Source: Enchytraeus crypticus
Taxonomy: Eukaryota > Annelida > Clitellata > Enchytraeida > Enchytraeidae
Direction: 5' to 3'
Assembly: GCA_905160935.1 (NCBI GenBank)
Contig: CAJHZI010000513.1
Coordinates: 724,501-788,500 of the forward strand
DNA length: 64,000 nucleotides
This document shows positions 20,686-30,245 of the stretch, piece after piece. Each line of letters opens with the position of its first letter. Positions within the stretch are counted from its first letter, which is position 1. Both the position numbers and the translations under genes were made by a program. Below the pieces are notes generated by a model. That model saw only the letters and a program-made list of their open reading frames with translations, was not told the DNA's origin and ran no database searches.

Positions 20686-20870
20686 TCTTGTGGGTTCGAA
20701 TCCCAGCAGCGCTGATCTGAGAGTAACATCTCGGACATTCACTGGACGGGTTATACAGAAAATGGACTAAATTGCCTAACAGTTTAAAAATGTGAAATAT
20801 TAAAAGTGACAGTTATTAAAATAGTTGATCATTTCACTATAATGCATGTTTACTTTACTTTTTTAACATC
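20686..20870 (+). repeat. tRNA-like SINE family C, plus copy
   Basis: Contains a B-box-like GGGTTCGAATCCCA at about 20692. Then come TCGGACATTCACTGGACGGG, AAATGGACTAAATTGCCTAA and the 3' part TTGATCATTTCACTATAATG. The uninterrupted GGACTAAATTGCC is the empty-site reference for the nested pair at 26205. No full tRNA cloverleaf is present. Confidence 0.75.
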
Positions 20871-21224
20871 AGTGATCAAACCATTCAAGTTCACAGTAGT
20901 ATAAAAATCTCAACCCAATATGGCCATTACATTTAATTGATTTAAATTGTCTTTTGATTTTAAAAAGAATTTAAAGGATGAAGTCTTATTTTATAATTTC
21001 TTGCATTTCATATTATACTGAGAGCACCAATCTTTCTGATGCTCCAATTATAACAAGAAATATAAAATAATATAATAATATAAGAAAATATAAAAAAGAA
21101 GGTAAATCACCACACAAATTAATGCTCCCATGCCCGTGCACCCCTTATATGGGGATGGGGTGGTAAGAATCTCCCAGCCAGTCGGCACCTTGGGTGCCTG
21201 ATAGATATACCAAGAGGACATTCC

Positions 21225-21300
21225 ACGCGTCCCAAAAGGATTATATATGCCATGGACCTGCCAGTAAGCAGTGAACTAAGAGAGAGAATTAGAGCACAAG
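21225..21300 (-). repeat. Short repeat family E, minus fragment
   Basis: ATATATGCCATGGACCTGCC, AGTAAGCAGTGAACTAAG, then GAGAGA. Confidence 0.6.
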
Positions 21301-21507
21301 CCATTCCATATAGTGAGAGCTCATTTCACATATACAGTAAATATAAAATACTACTCTAATGCTCCTTATTGTAATTATTTTAATATTTTAATATTGATAC
21401 GGCTAATGTTAAAAATGGTTTGTTTTAAGAGAGGGGTTATGATCCAACTTTGAAAACTGGACATTCTTAATCTGTAAAGCAGATTAAAATACATCTTAAA
21501 GAAATAT

Positions 21508-22251
21508 ATGCCTGAAGACAGAACGAGCAGTAAGCAGAAAGAGAGCCAGTCTACCAAATCTAACCATTCAAGCAGGACGAGGCATTGTAATCAGTGTAGG
21601 GGAAAACAGAGACGTCAAGAAAAGAGGCGCAGTCAGTATAACTTAAACTGGAGGGAGTCCCAAACACCTGGAGAAATACCATCTCGAGTGTACTAGTTAG
21701 AGCAGGCCTAGGCATTAAATTACAGTCACGGACCGAACAAACGTCCTTTGCTGTGCTCCAGCGGCAAGTAGCAAGACTGAAGGCAGCATCAGCGGCACGA
21801 GTTTTTCATAAATGGTGCCCAGACCCAGGACTTGTAATTAGGAGATTGCCCAAGGCATATTTTCGTACCGGAGCGGTCATGCTCTACGAAAGAGGACACC
21901 TTTAATCCGATCTTGGAGAATCTAGGACGCTTGTAATCTAGAAAAACTAGAATCCAGGATGATCTGGAATATCTAGGAGGATCTAGGAATCACATGGACG
22001 ATCTAGGAAACTCGTCAGATCATGGGGAATTCCACATCGGAGGAGCAAACCTGACGATCCAGCAGAAAACTGTACGGCAGCCAAATCTGATAGTCAGGAA
22101 GAAATCTGCAAGAAACAGAACGAGTGTCAGTAACTCAACGGACTGCAGCGAATCACAGAAGATTAAATTCGCCTGCACTAAGAGCAGAAGCCGAAGCGGA
22201 ATACTACAGTGTTATAGAAGATTATTTTTGAGGTTATCGTGGACAACATAG
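21508..22251 (+). other. Coding-like orphan stretch, product unknown
   Basis: Three successive plus-strand frames are open: 21508-21696 (basic, MPEDRTSSKQKESQ), about 21640-21905 in another phase (contains TSFAVLQRQVARLKAASAA and KWCPDPGLVIRRLPKAYF, ending GHL stop) and 21994-22251 (MDDLGNSSDHGEFHIGG). GC content is above its surroundings. A degenerate GATCTAGGA tandem repeat lies at 21905-22015. I do not recognise a family. It could be the remnant of a retroelement gag/ORF1 or an exon of a host gene. Confidence 0.3.
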
Positions 22252-22299
22252 CCAAATGGATGAGAGAATCTTCGCTGAGACTGAAAGGATTGAAGAATT

Positions 22300-23352
22300 C
22301 TACAGACTGCCTGCAAATCTTACTAATGCTTTATATAATTTAACTATTACATCCTTATTACGACTTTTTTTCGTTCTCCTAATTAAACTTAAAGTGCGGT
22401 TAGCACAATTTGCTGCTGATTTACAGTGCTCTGAAAATTTTAGGGTATTATCAATAATGACACCTAGATCTTTTTCTTTAATAGATGATTTTAGTTCTGC
22501 ATTACCAAGTCTATATTGATTACAACTATTATTGTGACCTACACGCATAACTGTACATTTATCAACACCGAAGCTCATCTGCCAGGTAGTTGCCCAATTA
22601 TGCAAACTGTCTAAATCTCTCTGAAGTGATAACATATCTTCTAGATTACCTATATTTTTACATAATTTGGTATCATCAGCAAACTTACTCATTTTGGATA
22701 TTATGCAGTTGTCTAAGTCATTAATGCAAACCAAAAATAAAATTGGACCCAACACTGAACCCTGTGGAACCCCACTAGTGACACTGCGCCAAGCCGAGTC
22801 ATGATTTGAAATGCAAACTTTTTGTCTCCTGGAGATTAACCAACTTCTAATCCAATTCAGGACAGAGCCAGTAACTCTATGAGCTTCAAGTTTACAAAAC
22901 AATCTCTCGTAAGGCACTTTATCAAATGCCTTTGCAAAATCCAAATAGACAATGTCTACTGGATTACCGTTATCAACATGCAGTGTGACGGATTCCATAA
23001 AGCTCAAAATGTTTGTTAGACAAGATCTATTTCTGGTAAATCCATGTTGACTATTTCTTATTAATCCATATCTATTTAAATGTTTAACTAAACTATCCTT
23101 AATAATGCTCTCGAACACCTTACCTATGATACTAGTCAAACTAACTGGTCTATAGTTCTCAGGATTGTCTCTTCTACCTTTCTTGAACAAGGGAGACACC
23201 CTGGCCTCTTTCCAGTCGTGAGGTGCAATTCCAGTTTCGAGCGATAGATTGAACAATTTAGTAAGGGGACCTACTAATTGGTGTCTCAGCTCGAATAGTA
23301 ACTTAGGATGAAGATCATCTGAACCTGGGCTTTTTATTACAGTTAATTTCAC
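22300..23352 (-). pseudogene. LINE reverse transcriptase fragment
   Basis: 350-residue open frame with RT blocks in order: SPGSDDLHPKLL, NYRPVSLTSIIGKVFE, NSQHGFTRNRSC, VYLDFAKAFDKVPY, SGVPQGSVLGPILFLV and the catalytic FADDTKL. It polymerises cDNA at the nicked target in an active element. The N-terminal side continues in another frame at 23352-23897. It stops at LVRFAGSL where the element is truncated. Confidence 0.92.
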
Positions 23353-23897
23353 TAAGTTTCTTTAAACCTTTTTTCCTTATCAATGACTAATTCACTTAAA
23401 CATTCTGATTCTAGGCCTGTAAATATTCTATCTGTTATTATTGGAATGTTATCTAGATTTTCTACAGTAAAAACACTGCTAAAATAGTCATAGAACATGT
23501 TTGCTGTGAGCTCATCATCAGTGATAATGATACCATCAGCATCCCGCAATGGACCTACTTTAGCTTTGTTCCTCTCTTTATTTCTAACATAGGCAAAGAA
23601 ACTTTTATTGTCATTTTTTACATTATTAGCTAATTTAATCTCAAACTGTTTCCTTGCCTCATCATTTGCCTTAGTAGACTTGCTTAATTTCTCCTTATAC
23701 TTATTGTAATATGACAATTTTCTACCCGATTTTATATACTTATCCCAAGCTCGTCTCTTTGCTCTCCTTAACTTTTTGCATAATTTAGTGGCCCATGTGC
23801 ATTTAACTTTTGACCTATATGTTAAAGGTAGCAATTTATTTCTGATTTCTAAAATATCATTCTTTAAAATTGACCATATATCATTAACATTATTCAA
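23352..23897 (-). pseudogene. LINE ORF2 segment between EN and RT
   Basis: 181 residues, rich in Lys/Arg. Contains FFAYVRNKERNKAKVGPLRD and ITDDELTANMFYDYFSSVFT, the signature that precedes RT in CR1/L2-type ORF2. A frameshift at about 23352 separates it from the RT frame. Confidence 0.88.
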
Positions 23898-24198
23898 GGA
23901 TATGTTGTCCTAACCCTTTAGTTGAGCAGCTGCAATTATAGCTTGATAGTTAGCTTTGTGAAAATTCAATACTTTACTCTCTTTCTCAGTTTTTATTTTA
24001 TTAGTGATTAATTGAAATCTATCGTGCTATGATCACTAGTTCCTAAAGGTTCTCTAACCATTATATTCTCTACAATATTTTCGTCTGAGCTGAATAATAG
24101 ATCAAAAAAATTTTCATTTCAACTCGGTTCACTAACTAACTGAAACATGAAGTTATCGTTTTTACAGATTATTAATGGATGGTCATTTGATAATGAAT

Positions 24199-24746
24199 CT
24201 AAATTATTCCATACAATTCCTTGTAGTTGAAATCACCTAATATCACACAATTTTTACAATCACTACAAGCTAGTTCAAACAAATTGAATAACCCTAAGTC
24301 ATTATCAACTGCGCTATCAGGGGATCTATAACATATGCCTAGGAGTGATTTTTCGCCATTACACTCTATGGTACAAAATAGGCTTTCAGGAAATTTGGTA
24401 TCACATATGTCATCTCTCTGCACTACATTTATGTGATCCTTAATATACAATAGAACCCCTCCTCCTCTGGTTTTAACAGTACTGATTCTATCTTTTCTAA
24501 AAATTTTATAACCTAATTCTATTTCAGAGTTGTCTATTGAACTGTTCAACCAAGTCTCAGTGATGCCAATGATACTATAATTAGCTCTACCGATAATTCT
24601 AATTCATTACGTTTATTAACAATACTCCTAGCATTACAAAACATACAGTCTAACTTATCAATTGATTTTGTAACCTCACTAAAGCTACGATATTGATCTA
24701 ATCTACTTTGACTAATAGATATACATTTGTCTATAAAACTCAACAT
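24199..24746 (-). pseudogene. LINE endonuclease fragments
   Basis: Two frames (24546-24746 and 24199-24549) give LDCMFCNARSIVNKRNELE, GYKIFRKDRI...GGGVLLYIKD, LLGICYRSPD and CVILGDFNY, the APE-type endonuclease blocks. Later endonuclease sequence down to 23900 is open only in pieces. Confidence 0.85.
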
Positions 24747-24749
24747 TAC

Positions 24750-25520
24750 GTATTAGCTTTTGAACTAGAGAAAGGAAGTTATACAAACGAAATTATTCTG
24801 AAATATTTTAAGCACTTTTACTTTCATTAACAACTGTCAAAAGTATTAGTAAATAAAAATATGACTTCTTAATAAAAACCGCCAACTTCAACACTTATGT
24901 TTATAAATTATGTTTACACTTCTTCGTCTTGTTTGCCACATTATCCCCATATTTGATCACACATGTTAACTGAACTGAAGGAAATGGAAAATTTTGAAAC
25001 TCCAAGTTTCAAAGGTTAATTCATGCAGATCACCCCTCCAAAATCCACATCTCCGGACATTAACACCCACATCCTTTTGAGAATTGGAGTTCGGTGAGAT
25101 AGCGTCGGTTACAGCGATTAGCATGGACAGTTTAAAATTATTCAATTAATGGCATTTGATTCCACCGAATCAGCGAGGGTTTCAAATTGTGCGAACCGAT
25201 TAGAGAAAGTATTTATCAGCCAGAAGGTGCACACAACTTTAACAGTGACGCAAGTTGTGTCGTCGAAAAATAGGAAGAGGCATATATACGCTTATATATT
25301 AGTTCTTTTTCTCTTCGATCAATCTTTTTCCTATTCATCTATAATGCCCATGAAATGAGAACGACACGCAATCCACCATTCCTCTAGTACCCTTCCTTGG
25401 ATCGAAAGTATACAAAACCATGCAAGAGTTAGTATGACGTTCGATAGTTTAACATTGTTCAGCAAACAAATTATTAACGTGAAATCTAATTAACGTGTCA
25501 AACCAAATTCTAAAGATAAA
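24750..25520. other. Intergenic, nothing recognised
   Basis: The short frame at 25149-25358 has no family match or exon-like edges. Confidence 0.45.
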
Positions 25521-25525
25521 TAGCA

Positions 25526-26040
25526 ATAATAACAGCAATTAGAGTGCTACAGTCATCAATGACAACATCGAGCACTATTGAGACAAAATCAAGCCGGCGA
25601 GCAAAAAAAGAAGGTCCAAAAACGGTGCAACTTCCAAAATCCAGAAATTCAGTCCAAAGTAAAGGAAGTTAAAGAAAAGGTGGTTTAGGCGCAGGTCGCT
25701 GCTCATGGACACTGGATGGAAAAGAGGGATGGAAAAGATAGGTCTTCAACTGCTTATGTAACTGCTCATAGGAAATCAAAGCTGATGTGATTCAAATGAA
25801 GATTTCCGAAGATTGGATGGAAGAGAATTCCAGATCTGAGGTGCAGCATGCTGGAAAGAACGATTAGATAGCTTAGAGCGTGAAGGTAAGTTAGGTCTCA
25901 CAAGAGTAATTAACTTAGAAGACCGAGTAATAGCAGGCTGCATCACTTTAATCAAGTGAGACATACAAGTTTGTCTGGTGAAGATTATGGACTTATAGGT
26001 TAACGAAGCTTTGTAAATGATAAACAATAATGTTTGCATG
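25526..26040 (-). mobile_element. 5'-truncated LINE 3' end (family A parent)
   Basis: Minus frame 25776-26039 encodes TCMSHLIKVMQPAITRSSKL...RSFQHAAPQIWNSLPSNLR, the 'AAPQxWNSLP' C-terminal tail of many LINE ORF2 proteins. It is followed by a 3' UTR ending in AACATCGAGCACTATTG and GTAGCACTCTAATTG in sense. A plus-strand copy of the same tail protein is at 47749. It shows that the short family A repeats are 3' ends of this LINE. Confidence 0.82.
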
Positions 26041-26087
26041 CATTGTTTGGTGATTACCCGGATTTTGGCTCGAACGTTTATGAGTCT

Positions 26088-26165
26088 CTCACTCTGCTCA
26101 TCGGTTTTGATTTGGTTTCACAGTGCTCGATGTTGTCATGAACAACAGTACGTAGCACATAGATT
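26088..26165 (+). repeat. LINE 3'-end repeat family A, plus copy
   Basis: CTCATCGGTTTTGATTTGG, CACAGTGCTCGATGTTGTC. It abuts the minus-strand copy at 25526-26040 head to head. Confidence 0.7.
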
Positions 26166-26204
26166 AGTAGAATGTAGAATACACGTAATGCACATAGAAT
26201 AGTC

Positions 26205-26495
26205 AGAATAGACATTCACTGGACTGGTTATACAGAAAATGGACTAAATAATAAATAATAATAAAGGTTTAACGTCCGTTTCCTCATCCAGGGATGATGT
26301 CAGGGACGTCCCCAACAGCACACATCACTACAGATCAATTCACCCAGACAAATCTGCGAAAGAAATGTGCTCAGGAGAAGTAAGGTCCTAAACGAAAGCC
26401 ACTCTGGTGATAAAATTGCCTAAAGGTTTAAATATGTGGTATTAAAAGTAATAGATATCAACATAGTTGATCATTTCACTATAATGCGTGTTTTT
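26205..26495 (+). repeat. SINE family C copy split by a family B insertion
   Basis: Family C runs GACATTCACTGGACTGG to AAATGGACTAAAT (26252) and resumes ATTGCCTAAAGGTTTAAAT at about 26416. The gap is a minus-strand family B copy. Confidence 0.85.
26253..26415 (-). repeat. Short repeat family B inserted in family C
   Basis: AATAATAATAAAGGTTTAACG, CATCCAGGGATGATGTCAGG, ACATCACTACAGATCAATTC, ending CCACTCTGGTGAT. Short A/T-rich words flank it; the duplication is at most a few bases and ambiguous. Confidence 0.85.
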
Positions 26496-26654
26496 ACTTA
26501 CACACTAATATCGTATTGTTTTAGTTAACTTAACTTAACATAATCATACTGGTTAAGGAAGTCCCAAAGACTTGTAACACCAGTCTAATACCACGTATAG
26601 TTGTTGTTTAGTCCACCTGCGTAGAAGCACATGAGTCTTTGGACTGATTTTTTA

Positions 26655-26765
26655 AATTTTAAATTTGCACCATTTTGGACCTTTTTACCCACCGGCTTGG
26701 ATTAGTCTCATTAGTGCTCGATATTGCCATGGACGACAATAACACTCTAATTGAATACTACTCGA
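26655..26765 (+). repeat. LINE 3'-end repeat family A, plus copy
   Basis: TTTGCACCATTTTGGACCTT, CCACCGGCTTGGATTAGTC, AGTGCTCGATATTGCC, AACACTCTAATTG. The small open frame 26675-26860 over it is not a gene. Confidence 0.75.
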
Positions 26766-27119
26766 ATTGTTGTTATTCATTAAAGTCAGTTAAGCCAAGG
26801 TTTTGCAGTCAGCATATGGTAACGCTTGCAATGTTTTGTTGTTTTTGTGTATTTGTTTGAATAATTGAATAAATTATTTTAGACTTTTTCAGTATTTGTA
26901 CTTACTAACTTTGTTAAGTATGAGCTTTCATTTATATAATTTTGATATGCTCTACTATAGATATAAAAATTATTATGATTAATTATAATGGTCTACTTGT
27001 AGCGTATGTTATCATCTTATTTCTAAATAGAAATAGTATTATAATTGGTAAAAAGCTTGGTGTTTTGAGTGTCAATAACGTTACGAAGGTTTACATGGTC
27101 GTTGCTAAAGTCGTGTGAT

Positions 27120-27260
27120 TGATTCAGGCCTAGCTTAGAGAGTAAAACCTCGGATATTCACTGGACTGGTACTTGGGTAATGGACAATTGACAAGCAGCC
27201 TAACGGTTTGAGTATGTTTGATCGAATCTGGTGTGTATCTTTATTGAATGATTATAATTT
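27120..27260 (+). repeat. SINE family C, plus fragment
   Basis: TTGATTCAGGCCTAGC, ACCTCGGATATTCACTGGACTGG, GCCTAACGGTTTGAG. Confidence 0.55.
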
Positions 27261-27304
27261 ATGTTAAACTTTTTATAATAATAAACATAAAACATGTATA
27301 TATA

Positions 27305-27465
27305 TACTCACTCATCATCATCATTATCTTCCCTTAAATCCCAGTTTAACCAGGGTCGGGATACGAATAGACTTATTTATCCATTCGTTTAAGTTTTGTG
27401 GCAATTACTGGAGCCTAGGCGCTCACCAACCGAATGCCCTTTCTGACGTTGGTATGGATCTTATG
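27305..27465 (-). repeat. Short repeat family D, minus copy
   Basis: CATCATCATTATCTTCCC, AAATCCCAGTTTAACCAGGG, GGCGCTCACCAACCGAATG, TTCTGACGTTGGTATGG. Confidence 0.75.
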
Positions 27466-27479
27466 GGGAATTTTATAAG

Positions 27480-28395
27480 ACATTGATACAAATTTCCGAT
27501 TACTAGTTGTGGAAAGGGTCCTTATTGTCTAGATTAGTTAATATTCGCTTGTTGGATTTTATGAACCTTCTTCGACTCTCAACTTCAAGTCGACTCGCTT
27601 GCTGATAGCCCTGTTAAGTTCTTGGGTGGTCTGTGGGTGGTCTATGGGTGTGTCGAGTGTTGTGCTCTGCTATAGGCTGCTATTATCAGCTCGCATGAAA
27701 TTTCCCACAGGGTTTACAACTGTCGATCATTTTTTATTTACTATAGTTTCGCGTACATGGTAAAAATTAGTGAACTTAATTAATTACTCTATTTAAGTTA
27801 AGATAATTAAACAATATATAAGAAACAAAAACTATAATCATATTCTTTTACAAGTTTAAAGAATAGATTTTCAACTAGTATACAATTAATAGCAGCAATA
27901 AAATACTGTGTTTCAATTTTCTTATATATTTCAAAATTGCAACTATTAAATATCCACGTAACACCATAATTTAACTTAATTATACTGGTTATAAGGAAGT
28001 CTTGAAGACTTGTAACTGCAATCTCAACAATGATCTGATACTTGTAATAGGCCTCCTTCTAATGTTATGATGATTATGATAGAGCAACTTCAACTTACAA
28101 TATTTTTGGTATTATTTCACATTGCCTAACATACTTAGTATTTCATTTACATTTATGTTGATTTGTTATAATAAAATTGACATTACGCAATCGTTTTAAT
28201 TAATAATTTCTGATCATTTTATTTTATAAATAAATTTAAGAGTCTATCTTAATAGTTTAAAACACATCTCTTCCAGCCTTATAGATTTAAATCAACTGTC
28301 TGACTGTTTATTGATCAGTGGACTGGCACCGTTCAGAATCTCTTTTGTTTCTCTTCAGCTCATGTTTTTCAAGTCGTTTACTGGGCTCGATTTGT
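27480..28395. other. Intergenic, nothing recognised
   Basis: No coding or repeat family signal beyond general A/T richness. Confidence 0.5.
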
Positions 28396-28399
28396 AGCG

Positions 28400-28465
28400 C
28401 CATGTGATGGGGGACATCCCTGACATCATCCTTGTATGAGGAAATTAATGTTGAAACTTTATTAC
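28400..28465 (+). repeat. Short repeat family B, plus fragment
   Basis: GGGGGACATCCCTGACATCATCC, TTGTATGAGGAAATTAATG, GAAACTTTATTAC. Confidence 0.65.
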
Positions 28466-28469
28466 ATAG

Positions 28470-28725
28470 GCCTGACGGCACACTGAGTCAGTAGCACAGA
28501 TGCTTGTTTAGGGCCCATTTCCGCCTTCCTCTCCATGGTTATAAGTAATTTGCAGCCGGCGGGGATTTAAGGCTAACCTTCCATAACCCTGGAATTTTTC
28601 CCTCAAAGCTCTCGACACTCTGTCTTCAAAGGTGAACACCTACAAAGTACTAACCGTAGCCCATGAAGCTTAACTTCGATTATTGACGCGCAAATAAACC
28701 GAATGCGCAAAATCCCGCCGCCGTT
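28470..28725 (+). repeat. Short repeat family F, copy 1
   Basis: GGCACACTGAGTCAGTAGCAC, GGGCCCATTTCCGCCTTCCT, CTCCATGGTTATAAGTAATT, AACCTTCCATAACCCTGG, TCTTCAAAGGTGAACACC. A second copy is at 42875-43110. Origin unknown. Confidence 0.75.
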
Positions 28726-28732
28726 ATTATTA

Positions 28733-28866
28733 CTAGTATTATTTTTATTATTATCATCATCATCATCATCATCATCATTAGCCTTATTAATAAATCAAAC
28801 ATAATCGCAGAACATGCCAATTATATAAACCAATACATGTACACACACACGAAAACACAGACAGAC

Positions 28867-28942
<76 letters not shown>
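28733..28942. repeat. (ATT)n/(ATC)n and pure (AT)n microsatellites
   Basis: (ATT)n and (ATC)n at 28733-28785, then uninterrupted (AT)n from about 28869 to 28941. Confidence 0.95.
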
Positions 28943-28944
<2 letters not shown>

Positions 28945-29169
28945 CCATTTGTTTTCCGAATAAACTTCAATTTTTAATGAAAGCAATGACGCCGCAGAAT
29001 TTAGCAGAGCCGATAAGGGCTTATCCGGTGGTGTATGAGGCGACAAGTCTGTCGCTAACTAAGCGGACTTTAGCGAGTCGACAAGTGTTCATAAAATCCA
29101 AAAGTCACTATCCCTTCGATAAAACCTTTGATAGCCTACTATCAGAGTGTAATAAAATTGGCCATTAGT

Positions 29170-29400
29170 GCGTTAGTCACCTTCTACGACATGTGCAGTC
29201 ACCGGTTGGTCAAATTCTTCAAACGACCCGGACACCACACGGGGAAAATATTTATATACTCACTATAGTGAAAGATTGATTTTTGATAGGTGGCATAGGC
29301 CTATCTATAACTTCTAATACCACATGCCTAAGCCGTTAGGGAGTGTAAACCATTTTCCGTCTAATTGGACCTACTAATTGTGAGATTTTACTCCATATGT
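29170..29400 (-). repeat. Fragments of families D and C
   Basis: 29170-29255 is the 5' end of family D (CTTCTACGACATGTGCAGTC, CCGGTTGGTCAAATTCTTC). 29270-29400 is the inverse of family C (ACTATAGTGAAAG, CTTCTAATACCACATGC, AACCATTTTCCGTCTAA). Confidence 0.6.
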
Positions 29401-29983
29401 GTACTATGTATTTACAACATATCCACAGTATGAACTTGATGAATTGTATGGTTGATGGACGACTCTTAAGCAAAAAATATCACTTATGTACTAAATTAAG
29501 GAATCATATTGTTATATTGATGGAATTGCATTGTTCTGAAGGGTCACTTTTACTGGTTGGATGTTTACTTGGACGGGAGAAATCTTAATTCTGCTTTAAC
29601 TTGTAAGTTAAAAAGAAATTGCTGAATCCTACAATATATCATTATACAAAAGTTAGTGAAATTGATGTATATTAAGAAGTATTCAGCAACATTTCTTTTT
29701 GCTAAACTATAGTGGCATACTTGAAGATTACAGTCACTCTGTGAAAAGAATGAGTGCTATGAGGTCAAGAGCAGCTCATAAGAAAAATTCAATAAAGAAG
29801 GAGTGATCCTTGTATTTAAATCTCAATTGAGTTTATCAAAGGGTATACATTGTAGAGTATTTTAAGAGTTAAGAAATTTACTGTGCCCATTGTTTTTACA
29901 GGTTTTGGCAGCAGTTGAACTATTGCTTTGTGATAATACTACAACTTTTGAATTATTAGTATTTCAAGATAATTGAGGGAAGT
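29400..29983 (+). other. Likely 5' region of the zinc-finger gene
   Basis: A plausible 3' splice site TTGTTTTTACAG ends at about 29901, 80 bases before the start codon, so the 5' UTR is probably spliced. No promoter motif was recognised. Confidence 0.35.
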
Positions 29984-30245
29984 ATGGAACAGCTTGTAGA
30001 AATTAAGCCACAGTTGATAGAAATCCATGATGACGGCTTGCACTGTGCCGATCCCCTGCTGGTGCCTGGAGTGTCGGCCGGTGGTGGTCTCTTAGTGTAC
30101 AAAGTGGACGATGACTGGTTGGATTTGAATAATCCCGACTCTGAGGATGGTGGTCAGTATCATCAAGTAAGCACTGGCAAACCATCTCTGAGCTCAGGAT
30201 CTAAAACTGCAAGAAATTTGCAAACTATCGAGACTTTAAAATCAG
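29984..30245 (+). CDS. Zinc-finger gene, coding exon 1
   Basis: From the start codon to AAATCAG before GTTAGT. Acidic, no finger. The frame would close one codon after the donor, supporting the splice. Confidence 0.85.

Larger units (their letters stand above)
22300..24746 (-). mobile_element. CR1/L2-like LINE, decayed ORF2
   Basis: Endonuclease start (LDCMFCNARSIVNKRNELE), then the region between EN and RT (FFAYVRNKERNKAKVGPLRD), then RT, spread over several frames with stops. Reads from 24746 down to 22300. The protein is cut off at KLYKALVR, before the usual C-terminal tail, so this copy lacks its 3' end rather than its 5' end. No ORF1 is seen upstream of 24746. Confidence 0.9.

Noticed and set aside
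20686-20710. tRNA gene suggested by GGGTTCGAATCCCA
   Set aside because: Only a B-box-like word is present; no acceptor stem, anticodon arm or cloverleaf could be drawn. The context recurs as SINE family C.
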